Source: Flavobacterium azizsancarii (GTDB taxonomy: Bacteria; Bacteroidota; Bacteroidia; Flavobacteriales; Flavobacteriaceae). Taken from it: a stretch of DNA of 55,765 bases. The position numbers and the translations under genes were made by a program. The stretch covers positions 1-55,765 of the forward strand of contig NZ_JAMZNK010000037.1 in assembly GCF_027980145.1 (NCBI RefSeq). Reading direction: 5' to 3'. A model generated the notes under the pieces. That model did no database searches, was not told where the DNA came from, and was given only the letters and a program-made list of their open reading frames with translations. Positions 1-7,726 of this stretch are shown piece after piece (the stretch's first letter is position 1; each line of letters starts with the position of its first letter).

Positions 1-111
1 TAATCAAAACGGAGGTGGTCATTTTGCTCCGGAATTAGGTGGTCATTTTGAACTGGAATCAGGTGCTCACTTTAAAACGGAATGGGGTGATCAATATAAC
101 CGGAATTTGCA
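1..111. mobile_element. Terminal repeat end of an IS21-type insertion sequence (partial)
   Basis: Four tandem imperfect units of about 23 bp, each with a GGTGGTCATTTTG-like core followed by CCGGAAT, fill this stretch, which ends in TGCA. Arrays of this kind are typical of the ends of IS21-family elements in Bacteroidota. The element body (istA/istB) lies outside the window. Immediately after the CA at 110-111 the sequence becomes the tail of a lipoprotein gene, so the edge is well placed. No transposase is visible here, and the family call rests on the repeat pattern I recognise. Confidence 0.75.
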
Positions 112-165
112 GAAGACTATCTTCAGGAGAAATATAAGTTAGAAGATGCATTAAAAGATTTCTGA
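112..165 (+). pseudogene. 3' remnant of a lipoprotein gene cut by the IS element
   Basis: The reading frame gives EDYLQEKYKLEDALKDF and a stop. This is nearly identical to the last 17 residues of the intact lipoprotein at 6375-6812 (EDYLQEKYKLEDLLKDL). It is therefore the 3' end of a second copy of that gene whose front was lost or displaced by the IS21-type element ending at 111. DNA identity stops sharply at the IS edge on one side and shortly after the stop codon on the other. It has no start codon and is not expected to be functional. Confidence 0.85.
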
Positions 166-214
166 TAATAATAATGTAATAAAGTTAAAAGCAAGAGTTG
201 ATGATTAGCTATAT

Positions 215-253
215 TTAATAACAAAAGCGCTATAATAGGGCTTTTGTTATTAA
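215..253 (-). terminator. Hairpin terminator of the DUF3570 operon
   Basis: Perfect 14-bp arms (TTAATAACAAAAGC and its complement) enclose an 11-nt loop, starting 16 bp after the DUF3570 stop codon. The arms supply A/T runs on both sides, so it may work in both directions. Confidence 0.7.
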
Positions 254-268
254 ATTTGACTTTATACT

Positions 269-1453
269 CTATTTATATTTAATATTGATGCTGATAATAT
301 CCGAAGTCATATTTGTCGTTCTGGTATAATGCCCGTAACGAATCTCCAATGTATTCCAGTGTTTAAGACCGAATATTCCGTTTAAGGGAGTGAATTTCAT
401 TCCCATCCCAAAGAAACTGCTGTCAAACTTAGATAAATCATAATTGCTGGTATAATATTCGTCCGCTGCTGAATGTTCGCCATACGGTTTAAAATACTTC
501 GTTCCCGTTTGAGTATAATACCTGTAAAACGGACTTATCGAAAAGGCCTGAGTTAATTTTACAGGAATTTCAAGATCGGCAGTATGTGCTTTTAAGCTCC
601 AGTCATCAGTATAATATCTGTAATAAGCCCTAATGATTACATTGTCTCCCAGGAAATAACTTGCCCTGATCCCCAATGGAATTTTGAGTCTTGTATCGGG
701 CATTTTTTCCTGATGTACAGATCCGTCAGTAAAATAAACCCTGTGAAACGGAAGACTTAAATACCCGTTTTGGCTAATCACATCACCTACAAGCATTACC
801 TGCAATCGCTGGTTGACCACCTGAGAATAACTTAAAGTTCCTGCAAAAGTATTTCGGTTTGCACTTCCGTAGCCTTCCTGACCCGGAGTACGAAGCTCAA
901 CAGGTTCAATTAATTTCAGCTGATCGAGAAAGGTTTGAAATTTAGCTGTAAACTCTCCGTTCCTGTCTCTTGTTTTTTGGGAAAAACTAATGTTTCCCCC
1001 AAAAGACTGGTAATCAAATTCAGTGGATGATGAAACTCCAAGACCAATTGTTCTTCCTGTTGCTTCATTTTCTCTTAAATAAGTCAAAGAAGGATAAAAA
1101 CGATTGTCTGAAGAAGATGCAGATGAATTGGCACTCAAATCAATCATATCTGATGAGGCAGAAGTATAATGATCAATTCCAGCTTCAATATCAAAAGTAT
1201 GTTTGATTCCGGTTTCTCCATATTTTACCAATTTTACGTCAATGGTATTGGCAATATCGGTAAGATGTTCAGAACCAATTCCTCCTGTAACGGCCGAATT
1301 GTCTCCGTTTTGCTTATAATAACTGGAAACTAAATTTACTTCTTCCAGTTTTAATTTTTTGCTTTTGTAACTGGTAGAATCTGTAGGAACATTTTGTGCT
1401 CTTGTTTGAAATAATGCCAGTAAGGCAAATCCTGTAATGAATATTCTTTTCAT
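269..1453 (-). CDS. DUF3570 outer-membrane beta-barrel protein
   Basis: 394 aa with an N-terminal signal peptide (MKRIFITGFALLALFQTRAQ). The mature part is rich in alternating aromatic and polar beta strands and ends in SINIKYK, which suits an outer-membrane barrel. The pattern matches DUF3570, which in many bacteria is encoded next to DUF4266, ApbE and a thioredoxin, exactly as here. Last gene of a four-gene operon, 18 bp after the DUF4266 gene. The function is unknown. The neighbours suggest a link to periplasmic flavin or metal redox chemistry (inference). Confidence 0.85.
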   Translation of the reverse strand: MKRIFITGFALLALFQTRAQNVPTDSTSYKSKKLKLEEVNLVSSYYKQNGDNSAVTGGIGSEHLTDIANTIDVKLVKYGETGIKHTFDIEAGIDHYTSASSDMIDLSANSSASSSDNRFYPSLTYLRENEATGRTIGLGVSSSTEFDYQSFGGNISFSQKTRDRNGEFTAKFQTFLDQLKLIEPVELRTPGQEGYGSANRNTFAGTLSYSQVVNQRLQVMLVGDVISQNGYLSLPFHRVYFTDGSVHQEKMPDTRLKIPLGIRASYFLGDNVIIRAYYRYYTDDWSLKAHTADLEIPVKLTQAFSISPFYRYYTQTGTKYFKPYGEHSAADEYYTSNYDLSKFDSSFFGMGMKFTPLNGIFGLKHWNTLEIRYGHYTRTTNMTSDIISINIKYK

Positions 1454-1471
1454 TTTTTAAGAGTATGAAAA

Positions 1472-1705
1472 TTAGTTACAGCCACAGCCACCGCCGCTTT
1501 TTCCTGAATTTGCTCCGGAAGCTCCTTCACGGTAGGATTGAAAACTAAGTTCTGTTTTTTCGATTTTTCTGTTAGAAAGGACCATTTCAGAATCGTTGAT
1601 TTTTCCTTTCTGGTATTCTTTTACCGATGTGCAGGAGGTGAGTAGAATGCCCGTAAAAGCAATGCTGCAAAATAGTACGAGCGCTTTTTGTTTTGGCTTT
1701 TTCAT
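1472..1705 (-). CDS. DUF4266 small lipoprotein with CGC tail
   Basis: 77 aa. A lipoprotein signal with lipobox LLTSC puts the lipidated Cys at residue 25. The C-terminus is Gly/Ser-rich and ends GGGCGCN, a tail I recognise as characteristic of DUF4266 proteins. The two cysteines in the last four residues could bind a metal or be thiol-modified (inference). The start overlaps the ApbE stop by 4 bp, indicating translational coupling. It sits between ApbE and the DUF3570 barrel. Its biochemical role is unknown. Confidence 0.85.
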   Translation of the reverse strand: MKKPKQKALVLFCSIAFTGILLTSCTSVKEYQKGKINDSEMVLSNRKIEKTELSFQSYREGASGANSGKSGGGCGCN

Positions 1706-2652
1706 TTCAGGTTAATGTTTTTTGAAGTGTAAATTTTGTTGTTGTCGTCGATTATTATACAATATAGATCTGCTATCTGATCTATTAAAAACAAGCCTGC
1801 TTTAATACCCATAACTGCTATTGGCGTTGCCATTGCATCTGCAAATTCTGCGTTCCCGCTAATAATGGTTACACTTTTAATTCCTGTTATAGGCAATCCT
1901 GTTTTTGGGTCAATAGTATGTGAATATTTCTTTCCGTTAATGGTCACGAATTTTTCATAATTCCCGGATGTTGCCACTGCTTTATTGGAAATTTCCATAT
2001 AAGAAAATGCCGCATTTGGAGCATCAGGATCTGCTACGCCAATGGTCCATTTTTTGCCATTAGGCTGTAATCCCCAGGCCGAAAGATCTCCGCTGGCATT
2101 GATAATGCCGCTTTCAACATCATGATTTAAAAGTATTTGTTTTGCCATCTCGGCAGCATAACCTTTTCCGATTCCGCCAAAACCAATTCGCATTCCCTTT
2201 TCTTTTAAAAATACGGTTGAGTTTTCTTTATCTAAAATGATATTTCTATAATCAATAAGATGTACCATTTTGAGTGCTGTTTCGGCATCTGGTAATTTGG
2301 TCATGGCTTTATCAAAATTCCAAAGACTTTTATCGATACTTCCGTATGAAATATCAAAGGCACCTTGCGTAATTCTTGAAATTCCAATACATCTTTCGAT
2401 AAGATTAAAAACTTCAAGATCTACTTTAACAGGCTTAATTCCTGCATTTTCATTAATCAGGTTCGTCTGACTATCATCTTTATAAGTAGTCAAAAGTTTT
2501 TCGATCCGTCTGATTTCTTCAATAGCAAGATTAATATTCTCATTCCCAATTTTCTCATTTTCAGCCACAACTGTAATTGTAAAGTTGTTTCCCATGAGTT
2601 TTAGGGATTGCGAATATTTTTTATTTTTTAATATATTACTTTTTGCTATCAC
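1702..2652 (-). CDS. apbE: ApbE-family FAD:protein FMN transferase
   Basis: 316 aa covering the whole ApbE domain. Visible signatures are GGIGKGYAAE (about 159-168), NASGDL (185-190), HTIDPKTGLP (245-254) and ADAMAT (271-276). In the family these form the FAD and Mg site, and the enzyme attaches FMN to Ser/Thr of partner proteins. No signal peptide or lipobox is seen with this start, unlike most periplasmic ApbE proteins. The reading frame begins inside the thioredoxin gene (17-bp overlap), so a longer secreted form is not available upstream. A shorter start at Met20 is possible. No obvious flavinylation target is encoded nearby. Confidence 0.9.
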   Translation of the reverse strand: MIAKSNILKNKKYSQSLKLMGNNFTITVVAENEKIGNENINLAIEEIRRIEKLLTTYKDDSQTNLINENAGIKPVKVDLEVFNLIERCIGISRITQGAFDISYGSIDKSLWNFDKAMTKLPDAETALKMVHLIDYRNIILDKENSTVFLKEKGMRIGFGGIGKGYAAEMAKQILLNHDVESGIINASGDLSAWGLQPNGKKWTIGVADPDAPNAAFSYMEISNKAVATSGNYEKFVTINGKKYSHTIDPKTGLPITGIKSVTIISGNAEFADAMATPIAVMGIKAGLFLIDQIADLYCIIIDDNNKIYTSKNINLK

Positions 2653-3070
2653 AGATTGCTTTTATTTCGGCAGTCCACTGCTCAGGAGTAGTTTCTGGTT
2701 TTCCGTGCCAGGTTTTAAGTACTTTACCATCAGCATCCAAAAGCAGGGTTAGAGGGAAACTTCCTTCTTTATTATAAATCTCGGCTAAATCCTCGTTTCT
2801 TTTTACCTGCTGGGGCGTTCCTATGTTTTTCTTTTTTCTTGGAAAATCAGCATTAACCAGTACCAGATTCTCATTGGCCATCTCTGTGAATGCCGGGCTT
2901 TCAAGATAATCTCTGCGCGTTACAATACAAGGCCCGCACCAGTCTGAACCGGAGAAGTTCAGTAGAATTAACTCGTGCTTTTCCTTTGCTGTTTTTTTGG
3001 CATTAGTAAAGTCAGGTTCCCAGTTGATGGGAAGCACTGTTAATAACAGAAATAATGTAATTAGTTTCAT
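2636..3070 (-). CDS. Secreted thioredoxin-like protein
   Basis: 144 aa. A short hydrophobic N-terminus (MKLITLFLLLTVLP) acts as a signal peptide or anchor. It is followed by a thioredoxin fold with the redox motif WCGPC at residues 44-48 and a cis-Pro segment (SFPLTLL). It is probably a periplasmic thiol-disulfide protein. First gene of the operon with ApbE, DUF4266 and DUF3570. The Cys-rich tail of DUF4266 is a plausible partner (inference). The 109 bp upstream hold its promoter, but I see no copy of the tandem-box motif found elsewhere in the window. Confidence 0.88.
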   Translation of the reverse strand: MKLITLFLLLTVLPINWEPDFTNAKKTAKEKHELILLNFSGSDWCGPCIVTRRDYLESPAFTEMANENLVLVNADFPRKKKNIGTPQQVKRNEDLAEIYNKEGSFPLTLLLDADGKVLKTWHGKPETTPEQWTAEIKAICDSKK

Positions 3071-3179
3071 TTTTCAGTTTGTTTTTAGGTATATACGAAA
3101 TAACGAATTGTCAGGTATCTTATTTTTTAAACTTGCTTAAGATTCGGTTAAATTTTAAACCAAATAAAAAGCTGTTTTT

Positions 3180-3869
3180 TTAAGCAGTCTGAACACCAAA
3201 AATATAGCCCACAAATGCCGAGGCTGCCATGGCAAAGGTGCCCCAGATGCAGATACGCAATATCGCTTTCAGCGTATGGGATCCGCCGGCTTTTGCGGCC
3301 AGCATTCCCGATAATGCCAAAAAGAGTATTGAAAAACCATACTGATAAAATACCATTTCTTTTATAGGGGCAAAAATGGCCACCAAAAGCGGCAATAAAC
3401 CACCAATAATAAAGGATATGGCCGATGCAAAAGCTGCTGTAAGGGGGGTGGCCTGTGTGATTTCATTAATTCCGAGTTCGTCCCTCGCATGGGCTTCAAG
3501 GGCATCATGAGCCGTTAATTCCACAGCAACCTGCCTGGCAAGTTCTTTATTTAATCCCCTTTGAATATAAATATCGGTGAGTTCTTCCAGTTCCTCTTCC
3601 GGCAGGGTTTCAAGAGCGATTTTTTCTCTTTTCAAATCTGCAGTTTCTACATCAGACTGGGAACTTACCGATACATATTCACCTGCTGCCATAGAAAGCG
3701 CACCTGCTGTTAGACCCGCTACGGCAGCCAGTAAAATAGGCTCTCTTGTAACACTTGCCGCAGCCACACCAATGGCTAAACTGGTGGTCGATAAAATTCC
3801 GTCGTTTGCCCCCAGAACTGCTGCCCTGAGCCATCCGCTTCTATTGATATAATGATTTTCAACATGCAT
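3180..3869 (-). CDS. VIT1/CCC1-family Fe/Mn transporter
   Basis: 229 aa from the chosen ATG (MHVENHY). It has an N-terminal transmembrane pair (GANDGILSTTSLAIGVAAAS, then a Gly/Ala-rich helix with GEYVSVSSQSD), a central acidic cytosolic segment rich in Glu and His (residues about 80-130), and three C-terminal membrane helices. This is the layout of vacuolar-iron-transporter-like proteins, which move Fe2+ or Mn2+ out of the cytosol. A start 21 codons upstream would overlap the preceding gene and adds residues atypical of the family, so it was rejected. It follows the 132-aa gene by 10 bp. Confidence 0.88.
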   Translation of the reverse strand: MHVENHYINRSGWLRAAVLGANDGILSTTSLAIGVAAASVTREPILLAAVAGLTAGALSMAAGEYVSVSSQSDVETADLKREKIALETLPEEELEELTDIYIQRGLNKELARQVAVELTAHDALEAHARDELGINEITQATPLTAAFASAISFIIGGLLPLLVAIFAPIKEMVFYQYGFSILFLALSGMLAAKAGGSHTLKAILRICIWGTFAMAASAFVGYIFGVQTA

Positions 3870-3879
3870 AATTTTAATT

Positions 3880-4278
3880 TTATAGTAGTTTAATCCAATG
3901 CGGATCTTCAGAGGTTTTTGGAACACCTCCAAAATTAGTTTTTAGAAACTGTCTAATTTGTAATGCTGTTTTGTTTTGTGTAGCGCTTTTCCAGTCATTG
4001 ATATCATAAATATGAATCTGCTTGGCATTTGTGTTTGTAACAAATGAAATCCGGGATATTGAATCCTTGTATTTCATAATCTCATGTAACATTCCGCGAT
4101 TTGGCACTACAACAAGAATGTTTTCCCAATCAAGAAAATTCTTAGGGATATCCTCACGGTCCTTCAATCCTAAAAATTCAAAAAAGGCTTTTATTTTTTG
4201 ATCATTAAGCCTATGTATATCTAAGTCAGCCTTTTTTAGAATAATCTGGAGATTTGCCTGATCTCTAATGATACCCAT
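3880..4278 (-). CDS. Hypothetical protein, 132 aa
   Basis: Soluble, mixed alpha/beta, no signal peptide or membrane segment, one domain. I do not recognise the family. It begins MGIIRDQANL and ends in a Trp-containing HWIKLL. It lies between the DUF2231-like gene (38 bp) and the VIT-type transporter (10 bp) on the same strand, so it is probably co-transcribed with both. The close spacing and normal codon use support a real gene. Confidence 0.7.
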   Translation of the reverse strand: MGIIRDQANLQIILKKADLDIHRLNDQKIKAFFEFLGLKDREDIPKNFLDWENILVVVPNRGMLHEIMKYKDSISRISFVTNTNAKQIHIYDINDWKSATQNKTALQIRQFLKTNFGGVPKTSEDPHWIKLL

Positions 4279-4316
4279 ATTTAAAATATTTTTTTTAATG
4301 AAAGGATCAAAGTATA

Positions 4317-4754
4317 TTATCTGATTTCAGAATGTCTGATTTCTCCCCCTGTAGTGCCTGTCTGCCGGCCAGAGTATAAAACTGCCAGAGAGTACACCAT
4401 CAGAGCCAGTGCAATATAATCAGCATACGATTTCTCTTTCCAATTGCTCCATAAAGCAGCTATCGAACCGATGCCCAGTACATAGGATAGTAAAGCAAAT
4501 ACCTCTGCTTTTTCTTCATGTTCATGGATTAAATTTTTAGAGATTCCCTCAATTTGTTTTACCACGTGCTCGGCGCCATCCCCTGTTGCTGTTGCTGCAA
4601 ATGCCGTAATTGCCCCCAGTATAAAAATACAGCAAGCTGTCCTTTTTACAATTTCAGATTTTACTATAAATCCACCTATGAGAACCAATAAACCTACAAT
4701 GGGTATAATAATAGGCAGGTGGTTCAATACTAAGTGATAATGCGCTCCGTTCAT
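4317..4754 (-). CDS. DUF2231-like four-helix membrane protein
   Basis: 145 aa with four predicted membrane helices. Conserved-looking histidines lie near both ends (H5, H7 and H12 in GAHYHLVLNHLP; H141 in GGEIRHSEI). This pattern is typical of Bacteroidota DUF2231-type membrane proteins often found beside metal-handling genes, where the histidines may bind haem or metal (inference). First gene of a probable operon with the 132-aa protein and the VIT-type transporter. It lies immediately downstream of a broken CusA-type efflux gene. Confidence 0.7.
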   Translation of the reverse strand: MNGAHYHLVLNHLPIIIPIVGLLVLIGGFIVKSEIVKRTACCIFILGAITAFAATATGDGAEHVVKQIEGISKNLIHEHEEKAEVFALLSYVLGIGSIAALWSNWKEKSYADYIALALMVYSLAVLYSGRQTGTTGGEIRHSEIR

Positions 4755-4765
4755 AATGTTTTGTT

Positions 4766-4939
4766 TTAAAGTATTGATTTTCTATTCTTCTTTGTTTTCC
4801 ATTTTATCCGGGCAATGCGCTGGCTGAGCCCGATGCTTCTTCCTCTCGGCATTGCTCTTGATAGACCAGTCGCGGCAATTGTAAAAAGCCCTGCGATGAG
4901 TTTATTGCTTAGGGAAAACGCAATTATTTTAGTAAGCAT
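4766..4939 (-). pseudogene. Truncated CusA/CzcA-type RND efflux pump (N-terminal remnant)
   Basis: The frame starts MLTKIIAFSLSNKLIAGLFT, which is the family N-terminus (first membrane helix of CusA/CzcA heavy-metal pumps, normally over 1000 aa). After about 22 residues the similarity ends, and the frame continues with unrelated basic sequence to a stop at 57 aa. A different frame over 4790-4900 stays open (FYNCRDWSIKSN...), so a deletion or recombination joint probably lies near residue 22. It sits directly downstream of the small secreted protein that normally precedes CusA in Flavobacteria. Confidence 0.75.
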
Positions 4940-5030
4940 AAGCTTGTTTTGTTAATCGCCGCTTTAAAAAATAAGCAATAGCAAAAACACGCGCCATTAG
5001 ACGTGAGAGTTTTAAGCCGATAAAAAACGA

Positions 5031-5411
5031 TTAACAGTCTCTGGGCGGCTGCCAGACAGAGGAAAGGGAAATAGATAAATAGGAGAAAGAATACGTATAT
5101 AAATTTTGTTTTTTATACGTAAAATTTACTTTTTGCATGGTTTTGTATTCTTGTGTCAACGGATAAAATACAACAGAACTGATATTGGCGTGCGATTTAA
5201 AAGGCAGTTTCATATCCTTTACATAATCGGCATCAAATACATCTGGTCCCTGGTAGTGAATGCATAAAAACTCAAGAACAGTTAAATTAGGATTTTGTTC
5301 TTTATGTTCCATATAATGTTCTGCCATTACAGGCAGTTTTATGAGTTCGCCCAGCTGTGTTATAGACAGCAGGTAAACAGATAAAAATAATATGGACAGT
5401 TGTTTTTTCAC
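5031..5411 (-). CDS. Small exported protein of heavy-metal efflux operons
   Basis: 126 aa. It has a signal-like N-terminus (MKKQLSILFLSVYLLSITQL), then the phrases ELIKLPV, EHYMEHKEQNP and VLEFLCIHY, a KDMKLPFKSH motif, and an end of SSVWQPPRDC. I recognise this family as the short protein encoded immediately before CusA-type pumps in many Bacteroidota. It keeps His and a terminal Cys that could contact metal (inference). Its operon partner is now only a fragment (4766-4939), so this gene may be an orphan. Confidence 0.75.
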   Translation of the reverse strand: MKKQLSILFLSVYLLSITQLGELIKLPVMAEHYMEHKEQNPNLTVLEFLCIHYQGPDVFDADYVKDMKLPFKSHANISSVVFYPLTQEYKTMQKVNFTYKKQNLYTYSFSYLSISLSSVWQPPRDC

Positions 5412-6374
5412 AATTCAAATATAACTAATATTCTTATGATATTTTGAGGTAACTGGTTGTTTAGAAATGTTGTAAATAGTTAAGTCTTGCCAAAATACTT
5501 TTAAGTTTTACCTGCACAAAGATAAAAGGCTGTTTAAAAACAAAGGGCGATAAAGTTGTTACTGGAAGTTTTTTCCTACTCAGTAGAATGGTTCTAAATG
5601 TTAAATCTGATTGTTTTTTTACTTCAATTCACCCTAAATTAGCCATTGAATAAAGCAACTGTTAAAAAATGCCTTATTTTTTATTTATCAGCTGTTAATA
5701 GGATTTCATGTCCAATTGCATAGCATCACCCATAAACTTTTAGGAGCTTTTCCCGCTATACGTTGCAATCTTTTGCGTCGAATCCCGGCACAAAAGGATT
5801 TCCACTGCTATCGGGGCTAAGGGCTGTAGGCCCTATTTTGCGTTTGGAGAAATGTAAATTTGAATTCAATTGTTGTATTTCTAATTTACAGGTGGTGCAA
5901 AAAATAAAGTTTTTTTGTAAAATATTTTCTGGCTCTTATGTCTTATAAAAAAGGAAATGAAAACAAAAAATCACTAATCATTGATTAAAATTTTTTTAAG
6001 CAAAATAAGGCGCCAATTGTCTTTAATTGGTGCCATTTGGCTGTGGTGACAGGATATGCACAAATTTCTGTAAATTTTATGGACGATTTGAAGAGATTGG
6101 CTTACTACTGGTAGTGGCTGTATTTTGATGTCTTGAGTATTTTTATTTGGATGTCCTGTTGGGGATTATATGTTGTATATCACATATTAATTTGATAAAT
6201 ATCATTTTCGTAGACGTCTTTTTAATCTAATTTTATTCACGAAATAATCCTGTATTTTTTCAAGTCTTTGCAAGGTTTGGGCCTTATAATTAATTTTATG
6301 ATGAACCTAAAATCTTCGGCTATAAATAGCATTTCAACACTATGTTTTACAGGAATAACTAAACAAATAAACAG
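5412..6374. other. Gene-poor intergenic stretch with a repeat-like hairpin element
   Basis: No convincing protein gene in about 960 bp. It contains the structured repeat at 5743-5819 and a hairpin at 6009-6034 (arms GGCGCCAATT and AATTGGTGCC). A following stretch (6050-6170) reads in parts like decayed coding sequence (frame fragments such as CKFYGRFEEIGLLLV) but with stops. Together with the broken CusA gene next door, this suggests a deletion or decay zone. Confidence 0.55.
5743..5819 (+). repeat. Flavobacterial intergenic hairpin repeat (structured element)
   Basis: The block runs from GGAGCTTTTCCCGCTATACG through an imperfect inverted repeat to TATCGGGGCTA. In the repeat, CTTTTG at 5770-5775 pairs with CAAAAG at 5791-5796, extended by GCAATC against GGATTTCC. 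I recognise this layout as a widespread intergenic sequence of Flavobacterium genomes, in which a variable loop is framed by GGAGC..TATCCGCT and AAGGAT..GGGGCTA. Its function is not known to me. Confidence 0.5.
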
Positions 6375-6812
6375 ATGAAAAAGAAGTTAAGTATGCTTGT
6401 TGTCACGGCTATACTTTTATACTCTTGCCAGCAAAAGGATTGGACAGGTTCAAATGAAAGTGGTATGGAGACAGATTCGTCTGAAATCTCTGGCATCAGT
6501 GATAGGATGGTTAGGAAGTGGTTTTTAATGAATAGGGAATCAGACAGTATAATGGCTTTGGCACAACAGACTATTAAGCAAAAGAGAACCGAAGTGGAAG
6601 CTCATCCGCCAGATGAGCGTGAGTATATTAATTCATGCATTGGAGAAGCTCAACAGCATCTTGATCAATTGAAGAAAAAAGTAAAATATATTAAAGGGTT
6701 TGCAATTCATATTGAAAAATATGATCCAGCTCTAAAGCATACAATTGACTCATTAAAAGAAGACTATCTTCAGGAAAAATATAAGTTAGAAGATTTATTA
6801 AAAGATCTCTGA
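6375..6812 (+). CDS. Hypothetical lipoprotein, 145 aa
   Basis: Lipoprotein signal peptide with lipobox LYSC (Cys18). After a Ser/Glu-rich linker, the rest is predicted helical and charged (residues 45-145, with repeated Lys/Glu and the motif KHTIDSLKEDYLQ), compatible with a coiled coil. I do not recognise the family. A second copy existed: its last 17 codons remain at 112-165 behind an IS end. An inverted-repeat terminator follows at 6956-6992. Confidence 0.75.
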   Translation: MKKKLSMLVVTAILLYSCQQKDWTGSNESGMETDSSEISGISDRMVRKWFLMNRESDSIMALAQQTIKQKRTEVEAHPPDEREYINSCIGEAQQHLDQLKKKVKYIKGFAIHIEKYDPALKHTIDSLKEDYLQEKYKLEDLLKDL

Positions 6813-6955
6813 TACCTTTTCATCTGCATCATCTTCTATTATTAGAATATTACCGGTATTTATCATTTTTAAGGGTATATAAATTTATAAAGTTTTTTTA
6901 ACTTATTTATAATTAGGGGATAAAGTATATGGAACAAGCATAAAACAATATATTA

Positions 6956-6992
6956 AATCCTGTTGAAAAATAATTTTCAACAGGATTTTTTT
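6956..6992 (+). terminator. Hairpin terminator
   Basis: Arms AATCCTGTTGAAAA and TTTTCAACAGGATT with a 4-nt loop, followed by a T run. It stands between the lipoprotein gene ending at 6812 and the membrane-protein gene starting at 7023. Confidence 0.8.
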
Positions 6993-7022
6993 ACAAGCTT
7001 TAAAACCTTAAAATTATTTTAA

Positions 7023-7538
7023 ATGGAGAAAGACATTAGATATTTAGAATTTCTAGCCCTGAATTCTAAAGAAGTTATCGAAAAACAAGTAGACTCCTAT
7101 CGTCAGCAGCATTCTTATGCAGGTACCATTATTGGTTTTACAGTATTGTTTATTCCTTTTTTCTTAAATAGTTTAGAGGGGGCTAATCAAAGTATTCAAT
7201 TAATTACGATTATACCTATCGCATGTTTTATCAGTTCTATCCTTTTAATGCTCAGTATTTTTAGAAGTAAACCATTGGATCAGGCCTTATCTGTAACCAA
7301 GTATGAAGCCTTATTAAAGAAGTCGTATGAAGATATATTACTTTATGAAATTGAAGCAAACAAAGTTTCTTACATAAAAAACAATAAAGCAACGTTAAAA
7401 GCGAGTAAAAGGTACATGCAAGGAGTGGGTCTTACCACTTTTGCCATTCTTGTAGCTATTGTTCTTCTTTTATTGAATTCTTTTCTCTCGATAGAAAAAG
7501 TGCCCACAAAAGTTCAGGTTGTAAATACAACCAAATAA
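7023..7538 (+). CDS. Hypothetical membrane protein, 171 aa
   Basis: Three hydrophobic helices (about residues 34-50, 60-80 and 136-155) with a charged helical region of about 50 residues between the second and third, and a helical N-terminus. No signal peptide. The layout resembles small bacterial membrane effector or sensor proteins, but no motif supports a specific family. It is a single gene between a terminator and the BON-1 promoter. Confidence 0.65.
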   Translation: MEKDIRYLEFLALNSKEVIEKQVDSYRQQHSYAGTIIGFTVLFIPFFLNSLEGANQSIQLITIIPIACFISSILLMLSIFRSKPLDQALSVTKYEALLKKSYEDILLYEIEANKVSYIKNNKATLKASKRYMQGVGLTTFAILVAIVLLLLNSFLSIEKVPTKVQVVNTTK

Positions 7539-7578
7539 TGGTATAAGTAAATAATTGTCCTTATTGCTTCAATATATT

Positions 7579-7646
7579 AAATGTTTCTTATCACTTTTTC
7601 GATTGACAGAAATCATTTTTTTTCAGCTCTATTTGTCTCAATTTTG
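7579..7646 (+). promoter_or_regulatory. Tandem CRP/FNR-type boxes and -7 element of BON-1
   Basis: Box 1 is AAATGTTTCTTATCACTT (7579-7596), box 2 is GATTGACAGAAATCATTT (7601-7618), and the -7 element is CAATTTTG with TTTG at 7643-7646. The CA(C/T)TT motifs are 22 bp apart, and the second lies 29 bp before TTTG. Nine other promoters in this window have the same geometry. About 60 bp here are nearly identical to the BON-2 promoter. Confidence 0.75.
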
Positions 7647-7726
7647 CCTACCGATATAGAGATTATTATACTTATAAAAACAAGTATATCAATGCTTATT
7701 GTTGAAAAATATTAACGAAAAATCTA

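Noticed and set aside
3870..3932. Longer N-terminus for the VIT-type transporter
   Set aside because: It overlaps the upstream gene, and its residues do not fit the family start.
5763..5948. 61-aa open frame beginning MQSFASNPGT
   Set aside because: It runs through the structured intergenic repeat and has no family resemblance. Treated as chance.
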